Below, piece after piece: positions 21,425-32,479 of a stretch of DNA of 64,000 bases; positions within the stretch are counted from its first letter, which is position 1; the number at the start of each line of letters is the position of its first letter. The translations under genes were made by a program, and so were the position numbers. The stretch covers positions 10,342,935 to 10,406,934 of the forward strand of contig CM046863.1 of assembly GCA_025617745.1 (NCBI GenBank). The letters are read 5' to 3'. This DNA is from Heliocidaris erythrogramma. Lineage: Eukaryota; Echinodermata; Echinoidea; Camarodonta; Echinometridae. Below the pieces are notes generated by a model. That model did not search any database. It was not told where the DNA came from and saw nothing but the letters and a program-made list of their open reading frames with translations.

Positions 21425-23276
21425 TTGACCTCTGACCTTCGACCTACTAAAATCTAATCAGTTCATCTTTCTATGGGGATACATACTGGTACCAAGTTTG
21501 AAGTTCTCACCTCAGATAGTTCTTGAGATATCGCTGTAACGGTGCTAAAAACCAGTAATTCCATGTAATTTCATGTAAATTGACCTCTGTGACCTCTGAA
21601 CTTTGACCTACCTACCCCAAAATCTAATCAGTTCCTCTTTCTATGGGGATACATACTGGTACCAAGTTTGAAGTTCTTACCTCAAACAGTTCTTCAGAAA
21701 TTGCGGTAACGGTGCTAAAAACCAAGACTTTCATGCAATTTCATGTAAATTGACCTCTGCGACCTCCTTATCCCAAAATCTAATCAGTTCATCTTCGTAT
21801 GGGGATACATACTAGTACCAAGTTTAAAGTTCTTACCTCAAACAGTTCTTGAGATATCGCAGTAACGAGACTAAAAACCAGTAATTTCACGTAATTTCAT
21901 GTAAATTGACCTCTGTGACCTCTGACATTTGACCTACTTACACCAAAATCTAATCAGTTCATCTTTCTATGGGGATACATAGTGGTACTATGTTTGAAGT
22001 TCTCACCTCAGATAGATTTTGAGATATCGCGGTAACGGTGCTAAAAACCAGTAATTCCATGAAATTTCATGTAAATTGACCTCTGTGACGTCTGACCTTT
22101 GACCTACTTACCCCAAAATCTAATCAGTTCATCTTTCTATGGGGATATATACTGGTACTAAGTTTGAAGTTCTCACCTCAGATAGTTTTTGAGATATCGC
22201 GGTAACGGTGCTAAAAACCAGTAATTCCATGAAATTTCATGTAAATTGACCTCTGTGACCTCTGACCTTTGACCTACTTACCCCAAAATCTAATCAGTTC
22301 ATCTTTCTATGGGATATATACTGGTACTAAGTTTGAAGTTCTCACCTCAGATAGTTCTTGAGATATCGCGGTAACGGTGCTAAAAACCAGTAATTTCATG
22401 TAATTTCATGTAAATTGACCTCTGTGACCTCTGAACTTTGACCTACCTACCCCAAAATCTAATCAGTTCCTCTTTCTATGGGGATACATACTGGTACCAA
22501 GTTTGAAGTTCTTACCTCAAACAGTTCTTCAGAAATTGCGGTAACGGTGCTAAAAACCAAGACTTTCATGCAATTTCATGTAAATTGACCTCTGCGACCT
22601 CCTTATCCCAAAATCTAATCAGTTCATCTTCGTATGGGGATACATACTAGTACCAAGTTTAAAGTTCTTACCTCAAACAGTTCTTGAGATATCGCAGTAA
22701 CGAGACTAAAAACCAGTAATTTCATGTAATTTCATGTAAATTGACCTCTGTGACCTCTGACATTTGACCTACTTACACCAAAATCTAATCAGTTCATCTT
22801 TCTATGGGGATACATACTGGTACTATGTTTGAAGTTCTCACCTCAGATAGATTTTGAGATATCGCGGTAACGGTGCTAAAAACCAGTAATTCCATGAAAT
22901 TTCATGTAAATTGACCTCTGTGACCTCTGACCTTTGACCTACTTACCCCAAAATCTAATCAGTTCATCTTTCTATGGGGATACATACTGGTACTAAGTTT
23001 GAAGTTCTCACCTCAGATAGTTTTTGAGATATCGCGGTAACGGTGCTAAAAACCAGTAATTCCATGAAATTTCATGTAAATTGACCTCTGTGACCTCTGA
23101 CCTTTGACCTACTTACCCCAAAATCTAATCAGTTTATCTTTCTATGGGATATATACTGGTACTAAGTTTGAAGTTCTCACCTCAGATAGTTCTTGAGATA
23201 TCGCGGTAACGGTGCTAAAAACCAGTAATTTCATGTAATTTCATGTAAATTGACCTCTGTGACCTCTGACCTTTGA
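21425..23276. repeat. ~168-bp satellite array with ~835-bp higher-order repeat
   Basis: About eleven head-to-tail monomers share AAAATCTAATCAGTTCATCT, GTACCAAGTTTGAAGTTCT and GAGATATCGCGGTAACGGTG. The distinctive monomer with TGACCTCTGCGACCTCCTTA appears at 21751 and again at 22586, and its neighbours repeat in the same order. So five monomers form a higher-order unit of about 835 bases. Four monomers contain a perfect TGACCTTTGACCT (22093, 22263, 22928, 23098). The array stops where the LINE-B tail begins. Confidence 0.93.
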
Positions 23277-23511
23277 TTTCATTTGATTTGATTTTATTTG
23301 TTTCCACAATCGGATTACATATGTACATGAGAAATATAAACATAAGCATATGGCATAATACAAAGGATAAAACATATAAAAATTAAGTAGCTATAGAGTG
23401 AAAGAGAGATAGAGAGAGTGTGTGTGTGGAGAGAGAGAGAGAGAAAAGAAAAGAGAGATAGGGAAGAAAGAAGAGAGAAGAGAGAAGAGAGAAGCGAAGT
23501 ACAGATCGAGA

Positions 23512-25232
23512 TCAGCAACCATGCATCATTCTAGTATATGGTTTCAGCAAAAGAGATTTCAATTGTTTTTTAAAATGGTGCAGTCTCTCTATTTCCTTAA
23601 GGTCTGGGTCGAGACTGTTCCAAAATTTGGGACCTGTAAAGACGAATGTTTTGTGTGCTAGGAGCGTTCTCGTGCGTGGAAGATGGAAAAAGTTTGATTG
23701 TCTCGTTGGGTAGTTGTGGAGTGTATTGTTAGTTGTGAAAAGGTCCGAGAGAGCATTCGGAAGTTCATTATTTATTAGTTGGAACATAAATTGACCCAGA
23801 TTATAAAGGTATAAGTCACACACTTTGAGAACTTTATTACTATGAAAGAGCTGGTCAGTATGTGAGAGATAACCTGTGAGAGATACAATCCTCATGGCCT
23901 TTTTTTGAAGTAATAGTAATCTGTTTAGTTGTTGCGCGGTAGAGTTGCCCCATGCTAGAATTCCATAATTAAGATGTGGAAAACATAAGGTTAAGTAAAG
24001 AGACAACAAAATAAAGGATGGGAATTGATATTTCAACTTATTAATTACTCCTATGTTTCGCGAAATCAAATTTGACAAGTTATCAGTATGTGGTTTCCAA
24101 GAGAGCTTATCGTCAATTATTATACCTAAGAATTTAGTAGTTTTCACTTTTTCGATAGGTATATTATCAAAAAGAATATTACCAGGCAGGGATTGAAGAG
24201 TATTGCTGAAGAGCATGTAATTTGTTTTATTTAGGTTTAAAGACAACTTATTCGCTTTTATCCAATCCGTAACACGTTTCAGCTCCGAATTTACTGTTGA
24301 AAGTAAAATTGCTGGGTCTCGATGGGAAAAGAAGAGATTGGAATCGTCAGCAAACAATATGAAAGATAAAATGGAGGAAGATTTATAAAAGTCATTGATA
24401 TATAAGATAAAAAGTAAGGGTCCAAGGAGAGATTTCTGTGGTACTCCACAATTTACTGGTTTAATAGAAGAACTGTGCCCGTTGAGTGATACATATTGGT
24501 TTCTATTAGAAAGGTAGTTCCTGAACCACTCCAAGGCCTTTCCTCTAATCCCGTAGTGGGATAATTTATATAATAAAATAGTGTGATCAATAGTGTCAAA
24601 GGCCTTGGAGAAGTCCAGGAAGACTCCAACCGTGTGTAATGCTTTATCGATGGCGCTGGTTATTGTGTTAATAAGAGTTAAGACTGCTTGAGAAGTGCTG
24701 TGTTTTTCTCTGAATCCAAATTGGAAATTGCAAAAAATATTGTTGTCTTTAAGAAAGGATACTGTACGTTTGTATATAATTTTTTCAAGGATCCCTGTGG
24801 TACTCCACAATTTACTGGTTTAATAGAAGAACTGTGCCCGTTGAGTGATACATATTGGTTTCTATTAGAAAGGTAGTTCCTGAACCACTCCAAGGCCTTT
24901 CCTCTAATCCCGTAGTGGGATAATTTATATAATAAAATAGTGTGATCAATAGTGTCAAAGGCCTTGGAGAAGTCCAGGAAGACTCCAACCGTGTGTAATG
25001 CTTTATCGATGGCGCTGGTTATTGTGTTAATAAGAGTTAAGACTGCTTGAGAAGTGCTGTGTTTTTCTCTGAATCCAAATTGGAAATTGCAAAAAATATT
25101 GTTGTCTTTAAGAAAGGATACTGTACGTTTGTATATAATTTTTTCAAGGATTTTTGATAGTGAAGTTAGGAGTGAGATGGGTCTGTAATTACTAAGGCTG
25201 AGTTTATTTCCTTTTTTAAAAAATAGGGACAA
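23512..25232 (-). pseudogene. LINE-B reverse transcriptase and C-terminal tail
   Basis: Blocks seen in order: NYRPISLLTSLSKILEKIIY, FQFGFREKHSTSQAVL, FLDFSKAFDTIDHTILLYKL (motif A), CGVPQ(G/K)SLLGPLLF (motif B), LFADDSNLFF (motif C), NLNKTNYMLFSN, KFLGIIIDDKLSW, then HNYPTRQSNFFHLPRTRT. An internal head-to-tail duplication repeats motifs A-B and shifts the frame. In the second copy of motif B the normal Gly after PQ is Lys. A frameshift in an A/T run near 25216-25232 separates this part from the endonuclease frame. Not functional. Confidence 0.93.
24436..25151. repeat. 357-bp tandem duplication inside LINE-B
   Basis: Bases 24436-24792 and 24795-25151 are identical by eye and separated by two bases (CC). 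The 359-base period is not a multiple of three, so the RT frame breaks at the junction. Complete identity means the event is recent, or an assembly error. Confidence 0.88.
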
Positions 25233-26752
25233 CTTTTTTTGCAGTTTTCATTTTGATGGGAACCATACCTGAGTTTAGAGACAGATTAAAAATGTGCATT
25301 AGAGGTTCTGCTATTTGAAAAACTATTTGTTTTAATACACAGTTTTCTAGGGAATCGTGGCCATGGCTTTTTTTATTTGGTAAATCATTTATTATATTAA
25401 ATACTTCGTAAACAGTGACGGGAGTGAAAAATATCGTGTTTGAGAATGGGTTATCCAGATAATTGAGAAATGATTTATTTATAGGAGGAATGTTTTTGGC
25501 CAAGTTCTCTCCAATGTTTGCAAAGTATGTGTTAAAAATTTCGGCTAAACGGTTAGGTTCAGAAATGACAGAACCGCTATGTTCAATTTGTGAGATCTGA
25601 GCTTTAGGTGAGCCTTTATTCAGTACGTTGTTGATAATTTTCCATGTTTGTTTAATGTCGTTTTTATGTTCATTAAATTTATTTGTAAAATAATTCTTTT
25701 TTTCTAGACGGAGAATACGAGTAAGAGTGTTCCTGTAGCTTTCATACTTTTTCTTTAGTGATGGATGGGTTTTTGATTTATAAAACATGTTATTTTTTCG
25801 GTTGATTGATTTCAGTAAGGATTTTGTGAGCCAAGGCGCTCTCGGTACTTTTTTGTAGCTGGAGCGATTCTTTTTACGGAGGGGGATGTGTGCATTGAGG
25901 TGCGACATGATTATGTTCATAAAAGCGTTAAACGCTTCGTTAGCGTCGGTCGAGTTAAATACTGCTGTCCAGTCAGCATTCATTAAACCTTCTTTAAACA
26001 TGGACAAATTCAGTTCATTTATAATTCGTACTTTTTCTCGTGACGAACATTTTGAGTGATCACTCGACATGTTCATATGACAAAAAACAGGAAAATGATC
26101 AGTGAGATCAGATAGAAGTATGTCGGATTCGAGGAGAGGTTGAACATTAGTGAGAATATTGTCTATTAGAGTGGCTGATTGCTCCGCTATTCGAGTCGCT
26201 TTTACTATTAGGGGGGCAAAAGAATTACTTAATATTATTTCAAGAAAATCTTGGGATACAGAATTAGAATGAGAATGCAATAGATTAATATTAAAGTCTC
26301 CTAATATGAAACATTGTTTATCTTTTAGGATCGGAAGCGATAGCATTTCATTAAAATATGTAGTAAACTCGTTTGGATTGGATTGAGGTGGTCTGTAAAT
26401 TACTCCAATTATGATTTTCTTATTTCTCATTATGTCGATTTCAATGAAAAGAGTTTCCATTGTGTTATTCAATGTCGTCAAATCGTTGATTTTCGTGTAA
26501 TTGTATTTTGTATGGATGTATAAGGCCACTCCACCTCCCATTTTATTGACCCTACTATTCGTGACTAATTCATAATTGGGAAGAAGATGCAATGAAGTTG
26601 GAAAGTCGGTGAGCCACGTTTCCGTCAGGTCAATAATTGATGGGTTAAATCGGAGGTTTTCTAGAAGTACTTTAAGATGTTCAGAATTCCTATTCAAGCT
26701 GCGAATGTTAAAATGTGCTAGTGCGAATTCCTTAAGATGTGGATTTAATGTG
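25216..26752 (-). pseudogene. LINE-B endonuclease and linker
   Basis: An AP-endonuclease-like domain shows its usual blocks: LAHFNIRSLNRN (Asn), IIDLTETWL (Glu), GGGVALYIH, IIGVIYRPP (Tyr), FILGDFNINLL (Asp/Asn), ATLIDNILTN and LTDHFPVFCH (Asp-His). A linker of about 250 residues follows, with NDLPNKKSHGHDSLENCVLK before the RT. The catalytic residues look intact here. The frame ends in PIKMKTAKKVVPIF, where a one-base change in an A-run shifts into the RT frame. The first few codons beyond 26752 belong to the inserted TTAA element. Confidence 0.92.
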
Positions 26753-26756
26753 TTAA

Positions 26757-27688
26757 AGTAGAACACTCAAGAAAATCACAAATATGGCAATTAATGTATC
26801 ACTAGAAATTGGGAAGCTTACAGATGGCAATCGTATAAGTTTTATGTCAACTGCGTATATGATGATTATAAAAACAACATAAATAAAAGCTCTTCTCAGC
26901 ATGTGGAATATCCGAGGATTCGCCAGAAATATAGCGATGTTTTGATGTCGTCATACGAAGGATCGATCCTGCTTAAGCAGACGACGTCCTATAATGAATG
27001 AACGTAATTGCAATGCAATTATTTATCAAATTATAAAGAGTTTGGTACATTTAAACATGACCTTATTTCACACCATTCGAAAAGGGAAAGTGAACTGATT
27101 CTGATAATTAAAACCGTTTGATTGTAAATACACAGGAGAAGGGTCAATGATCAACGAAATAAACCCCATTTTCAAATTGAAAAGCCCTGCGAATAATAGC
27201 TGGATGGTATTCGTTCCCTCTTGAAACGCCGAACATGCCGCGGTGCAAGCAGCTGAAAATACAATGGCGTCTTATTTTGTTTACAAGTGACTGATTCCTT
27301 TATTTTTTTAACGCTGCATTTTTCATCAAAATAATACCATACACGAAGTTAAGAGTGAGGCAACAGACTAACATTAAGACTGACGCTAGTCAAGTAAGAG
27401 AAATAAGTGAAGAGGAGATGACAAAACAGGCACTGAAAAATGTGTATAATGTTATGGGACATCGTCTGCTTAGACAGGACTCGCCCCTCTTGTGTCGTCA
27501 CACATCTCAGCAGCGTTCAAGGAGCTTTTCAGCTGCTATATCGGGGGCTGTATTTTACCGTTTTATAATTGATAATAATCATTAATTCAAATGTTTCCAA
27601 GCTTTAAATTTGGATAACCTTGTTTAATTTATGCCATCTATGCAATAATAAGTATTAAGCCAATATTTAAAATCATCAGTGTTCTACT
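26757..27688 (-). mobile_element. TTAA-type element, copy 1 (in LINE-B)
   Basis: The ends are AGTAGAACACT and its inverted copy AGTGTTCTACT, flanked by TTAA at 26753-26756 and 27689-27692. Excising it together with one TTAA restores the LINE-B reading frame, which proves both boundaries. It contains a 336-base left module and a 591-base right module separated by an internal TTAA. No transposase is encoded; the TTAA target is shared by piggyBac and Kolobok superfamilies, so the mobiliser is unknown. Confidence 0.93.
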
Positions 27689-27692
27689 TTAA

Positions 27693-27921
27693 CAAACTGA
27701 TTTTTTGTGTAATATCTAGACGTTACAAATTCTAATAAGGGGTCATTAGGATCTACAATGTATTGTAATTCATTTACTTTAGAATTTAAAGCATTCACGA
27801 TCTGGTTGTCATAGAGCAAATCGTTGGAAGAATACGGGTGAAAATCGTTCGCACGCGAAAATAATTCATACAATCCGGTGTCATCTAAATGTTCGAAGGG
27901 GAAGTTATTCAGCGAAGCCAT
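27693..27921 (-). pseudogene. LINE-B N-terminal part of ORF2
   Basis: This 76-codon stretch runs from MASLNNFPFEHLDDTGLYEL to TSRYYTKNQFV. It is the start of the endonuclease ORF: removing the TTAA element joins QFV directly in frame to NTLNPHLKEF before the endonuclease Asn block. The 'YYTxxQF' segment commonly precedes the endonuclease in CR1-type ORFs. Confidence 0.85.
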
Positions 27922-28270
27922 AGAGTAGGCGTGTCATTACGAAATCTGTAAAATAGTAAATTAAGCAAACAATTGCTTATGCATGAACAATAAGTATGAG
28001 TGCTGCATAGTTGCGAGAAATCGTAGAATAGGTTGAAGAAAGAGAAAAAGACAGGTGAGAAAGCATGAAGATGGACAAAGATGAGAAGGGGAAACAACAA
28101 AAGTACATAGGTCAGCCTAATCGGCTGCAATCGAATTCTTGAGTAAATACTTTTATGAAATGTATAAAAGAAACAATTCGGAGCGTACCACATAATAGTA
28201 ATAGTAATTCAATAGCGTAATATCTCCCTTTACGTAAAAGTATGTTAATTGTATACACCTCCATTATTAA

Positions 28271-28978
28271 AGGGAAATCCAACCTTAATAACAACTTGCA
28301 TTGAAAGAGGAAATAGGAAAATCAGAGAAGCAGACCGGCCAAAGCCCGAACGAAATCGGACAAGCAATAAGAAAATCGTGAAAGTCACAACCACCACACC
28401 TATGACAAACTCAGACCGGCTGAATAAGTAATGTCCGCGCGACGAAGTTGTGGACAACTCCCCCACCTGCTCCGATACACAAAATTACTAAAATATCATT
28501 TGTTTCAAAATGTATTACTCAGCCATTTAAAAAAAAAAAAAAATTAATGGAAACATAACAATATGCTATCTGCAATACATTTTGAATACCGCCCCGAGGG
28601 AAAATGCGCCTCAGTGAAAACTGAGAATTGATGATAATTTTGTGTATTATTTTTTCAAAATAAATTACTCAGCAAGTTCTTTTTCCCATATGGGGACATA
28701 ATAACAGCATGCCATCTGCAATATATTTGAGCACCGCCCCGCGAGGGCAAATGCGCCTCAAAGAAAACCGACAATGACAATTTTGTGTATATACGACAAA
28801 CGGGAGAGTTGCCCACAAGACCGCCACAATCGACACACCAAATTGCCAATCCCTCAAACATCCATAACCCTCCCATCCCCCGTCCGACCCCCTCAAACCC
28901 CCATCACCATCACCCCGTTCCTCCCACCCTTCCGCCCTCAGCATACAAATCAAGTTATTACCAAGGTTGGATTGCCCT
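28271..28978. mobile_element. Second TTAA-type MITE family, complete copy
   Basis: The ends AGGGAAATCCAACCTTAATA and TATTACCAAGGTTGGATTGCCCT are inverted and flanked by TTAA at 28267-28270 and 28979-28982. The inside holds two diverged direct repeats (about 28480-28640 and 28650-28790), recognisable by the shared ACCGCCCCG and AATGCGCCTCA words. No transposase. A solo end lies at 21220, and a truncated inverted piece at about 31200-31322. Confidence 0.85.
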
Positions 28979-29077
28979 TTAAATACCATGTGTGAACACT
29001 TTAGTAGCACCTGTTTGGGGCATTGACATGGTGAGTGGAAACGAATTCGCTGGCAATTCGAGTGGAAGAATATAAGG

Positions 29078-29280
29078 AGAGGCACCGAAGTGCGACGTCA
29101 CAATGGTCAAGTCGTCAAGGCCGCTGGTTCCGCACAGTTATGTAATAAATAATGTTCACGTGATGCGCTCCGCCCTGCTCATTCCCGTCGCGGCGAACAC
29201 CACGCGCAGGCTCCGCAATTAATTGGGAACCAGCAACTTGGACGACGTGCGAAATATGACGTCAGCACTTCGGGACTCTA
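29078..29280. repeat. Imperfect foldback, ~57-bp arms
   Basis: The left arm (ACCGAAGTGCGACGTCACAA ... GCTGGTTCC, 29078-29135) is the imperfect reverse complement of the right arm (GGAACCAGCAACTTGGACGA ... GACGTCAGCACTTCGGGAC, 29223-29278). The GC-rich loop contains GCGCTCCGCCC. It is a small non-autonomous element or an inverted duplication. Confidence 0.6.
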
Positions 29281-29289
29281 CATTAGTTA

Positions 29290-30800
29290 ACAGTTCACAT
29301 AGCACAATGTGTATCCTAGACCGCGGGTCAGAGTGTGTATTCATTAACCTCGGAATAAATGTATGGTATGTCACAACTATGAATAATAATACCGTCAATT
29401 TGGGGTCATTATGTACTGACTTTGTTGCAGGTTTGAACCAGTAACTGCGTAGCATAAGTTTACGGCAGATAGTTGTAGAGCAAAAGAAAGAATGAAAACA
29501 CGGAATTCTTCCTGCTGTAAAAAAATTACATTAATTAAGGCTCATCAGAAGAATTGTTTTGCATAATGAGGTTACCCTACAAAATAATGGATACCCGATA
29601 TGTGGTTTATCGCTTGTTTTAGGGCGATTATAACCTTACAAACTGGCAGGATAATAGGAATCGCGATTTTTCAGAGGCAATGAATGCAGCTGGTCCCACG
29701 GGCTGTGGCTAATTATTGTCTAATGTAATACATTCATGCGTTGAGAACAAATCGTAAAAATTGATGGGTCATACATATTTAATATGGCGTAATTTAGATT
29801 TTAAACATAATGCTATTCGAATAGTAACATGTACATCTTAAAGTGATTAGGTAACTTTGTGGAGTCTTGACAAAATCTGAGCTGTCTGGCCTTACATGCT
29901 ATCAGTGTATGTAATATGGTGTAAAAATGAAGCACATTGGGAAAAAAGCACTTCAAAATCACCATGTGCTTCACAAAAGTAAACATATGCAAATGACCGG
30001 AAATGCCAGACTCATTTTCCCCATTGACTCAGTGTTAGAATAAAGCGTATGGCCATACGCTTTCGTAAATGGGAGTATTCAGTCACAGATATCTTAATAA
30101 TAGCATTATATATATGAAAACCTTTCTATGCCTGGCTATTTATTTATCCTTCTGAACATCATTATACAAGACAGATATCAAAATTCAACAATTTATTAAA
30201 TCAAGCTTCCACAAAGTTACTGAATGCCTTTAAGCTTAAAGACATTCTTGAGCAATTTGTTGACAGGTAATAACTCGGGTTTCTCGTGGAGAGAACAAGT
30301 AATCCGTATATTTTTAAAGTAACAACATCAGGATATGGTCAAAATAGTCGGTATCCTTTAGTAAAGAATCTCTAAACTCATATATCCGTAAAAATCTAGC
30401 ATAATGTGGTTCCGCCTATTAGCAGATTCATGAGAATTTTATGTAACAGTAATACAATGAGTCATATTGGACAATTATAGATATTATAACAATAAACAAT
30501 GTTGACAAGAGATTTTCGTTATAAAAAACTTTAGGGATAACAAAATACACACGCCAAAACACTTTCTTAAATATTAGTTTGACCGGTAAATTTCTCTGGT
30601 TTCTAGTAGAGAGAAAAGGTATCCCTAATAACTTAAATTGACCTCATCAGGATATGATAAGCTGAGAATACATTAGTTGGTAGCATTTGGTAAGGAATCT
30701 CTGAGTTCATGTACCAATATAAAACTAGTAAGCATAATTTGGTTCCGCCTATAAGCAGTTTCATGCATGCGAGATGTTGTTTATTCAACTGTACTACACT
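29290..30800. other. Non-coding stretch
   Basis: Two weakly similar segments (about 30240-30440 and 30570-30770) share GTAATCCGTA/GTATCCCTAA, CATCAGGATATG and GGTTCCGCCTAT words, suggesting an old duplication. No gene is seen. Confidence 0.4.
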
Positions 30801-30803
30801 GAA

Positions 30804-31002
30804 AGGGCCTTTGACCTACTTACCCCAAAATCTAATCAGTTTATCTTTGTATGGGGATACATACTAGTACCACGTTTGAGGTTCCTACCTCAAATGATTC
30901 TTCAGATATCGCAGTAATGAGAAGTGAGACGGAAGGACGGACGGACGGACAACCCGAAAACATAATGCCTCCGGCACCCACCTTCGGTGGGTGGAGGCAT
31001 AA
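30804..31002. mobile_element. Satellite-related element end with terminal hairpin
   Basis: It begins like one monomer of the 21.4-kb array (TTGACCTACTTACCCCAAAA...) and continues past the monomer end through GACGGACGGACGGACAACCC to a strong hairpin at 30965-31000: ATGCCTCCGGCACCCACC, TTCG loop, GTGGGTGGAGGCAT. This shows the array monomer is an internal part of a larger interspersed element. Confidence 0.7.
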
Positions 31003-31199
31003 AAAGTGACATTTTAGTCATTTTCACAATTGAAGGTTTTCGTAACACCATGTGGGAGCCTCTGTGAAAAGGCTGTTGATATATTCTTTTGTGAAAAATA
31101 GTCATTCTGTGTGTTGGAGCGAATGGGGTAGTTGTCCACAGCTACATCAGTGACATTACCTATTCGGCCAATTTGAAATCCCCATATGTATAGTGATTA

Positions 31200-31322
31200 C
31201 AACTTTCAAAAATTCATAACTTTCTTATTGCGTGTCCGATTTCGTTCAAACTTTCATCAATCTGCTTCTCTGATTTTTCCTCTTTCATTCGAAGCAACTT
31301 GCGGTTGGATTTCCTTTTAATG
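31200..31322. mobile_element. Truncated inverted end of the second TTAA-type MITE
   Basis: GTCCGATTTCGTTCAAACTT ... CTGCTTCTCTGATTTTTCCT ... GGTTGGATTTCCTTTTAA is the reverse complement, with changes, of the left part of 28267-28370. Confidence 0.6.
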
Positions 31323-31414
31323 GTGTGGAGGTTTAGGGATGAAGTTGTTCATAAAATTAACAAGCTGCAGCCTACACTAATAACCAGTCAAATTCAATCA
31401 ATCCATCACCACCT

Positions 31415-31600
31415 AAGCCCGAATTCACAAAGGAGGTTTGTAAACCATGGTTTAAACCCGCTCCTGGGTTTTTTTAAGCGTACGTGCGCACGGAATCCGA
31501 TCCAATCATATATTTTCTTTGAGCGCGCGCATGGGCAATGTGCCCTTATTTACGCTTATTTTAGTACGCTTACGGAGGTTTACGGACCCTAGTGTTTGTT
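31415..31600. repeat. Diverged MITE-like fragment
   Basis: CCCGAATTCACAAAGGAGGT TTGTAAACCATGGTTTAAAC is reminiscent of the GGCCCGTATTC MITE ends at 14.5 kb, and CTTACGGAGGTTTACGGACC near 31570-31589 could be the other end. Boundaries cannot be fixed. Confidence 0.35.
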
Positions 31601-32119
31601 GCAATTTATTGAATTATGACTGGTTCAGTTTTCTACAGCAGTGCTATCCCAGATGATGACTGCCAATAGACTCTACCTCCATTGTCAGATCTTGATTCCT
31701 GAAGGGCCTTGCTTTAAGAAGAAATTTAGAGAGCTGCACTGTTGTTTGAAGTCACTTGCTCCTTCTACTTCCAATTCTGACAGGCAGGCTGTTAATTAAA
31801 AAAAAATATTAATAAACTAGATGAATTCTCGACCACGTGCAGTCAAAATATTTATGCTTCCGTCGTTGCCAGATCAGAAATATTTTCATGTTGATTTTTT
31901 TTTAAATTCTGTTTGAAAAAGGTAATAAAATATATCATTTACTCTAGAGAAATTAGATATTTTTACTGCAATAAATATCTGAAATGACTGCAGAGACCAC
32001 TGCCTTTAAAATTATTGCCATTCCTGTGCGCATAAATAGGCTATGTTTGAAATGATCTTCCAAGTGTGCTGTCTTTCTAAGTCTGCATAAGAAACTATCG
32101 AGCAGAGTTGCCATATGGC

Positions 32120-32478
32120 TGAATTCCCTAATCTAATCAGATCATTGTCACCCTAGTATGCATACATGCACCAAGTTTGAAATTAAAATGTCAAACTGTG
32201 CTCAAGTCTATTCACAGGTATATAACATCCTCTGTGACCATCGACCTTTGAACTCATGACCCCCAAATCTAATCAAATCACTGTCACCCAATTATACATG
32301 TTTGCCAAGTTTGAAGTTGATCCATTAAATCGTTCTTGAGTTATTGTGAGAACCATCTTTTTCCAGGTATATTATGACTTCTGTGACCTTTGACCTTGTG
32401 ACCCCCAAATCACTACAAATCATGACAACCCAAAAGCATAATGCCTCTGGCACCCACCTTCGGTGGGCAGAGGCATAA
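32120..32478. mobile_element. Second satellite-related element with terminal hairpin
   Basis: Two degenerate monomers (CTAATCTAATCAGATCATTG..., CCCAAATCTAATCAAATCAC...) with TGACCTTTGACCT-like words are followed by the same hairpin end at 32441-32476 (ATGCCTCTGGCACCCACC, TTCG, GTGGGCAGAGGCAT). Confidence 0.7.
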
Positions 32479-32479
32479 C

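Larger units (their letters stand above)
23275..28266 (-). mobile_element. LINE-B: CR1-like non-LTR retrotransposon, disrupted
   Basis: Reading leftward from about 27921 the parts are: an N-terminal region, a 932-bp TTAA element inserted in frame, an endonuclease, a reverse transcriptase broken by a frameshift and a 357-bp duplication, and a C-terminal tail. A 3' UTR with a GA-rich run (23398-23498) follows, ending in ATTTG-type short repeats (23275-23300) that resemble the microsatellite tails of CR1/L2 elements. The 5' limit is uncertain; a second TTAA element begins at 28267. Confidence 0.88.

Noticed and set aside
21425-23276. CRISPR array
   Set aside because: Units are ~168 bp with no unique spacers between short repeats, and the genome is an animal's. 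This is a satellite.
27355-27585. 76-codon plus-strand ORF
   Set aside because: It lies in the left module of TTAA-type copy 1. Other copies of the module do not preserve the frame convincingly, and no motif is seen.
28655-29085. Overlapping ORFs on both strands
   Set aside because: They fall in the internal repeats and end of the second TTAA-type MITE; no family features.
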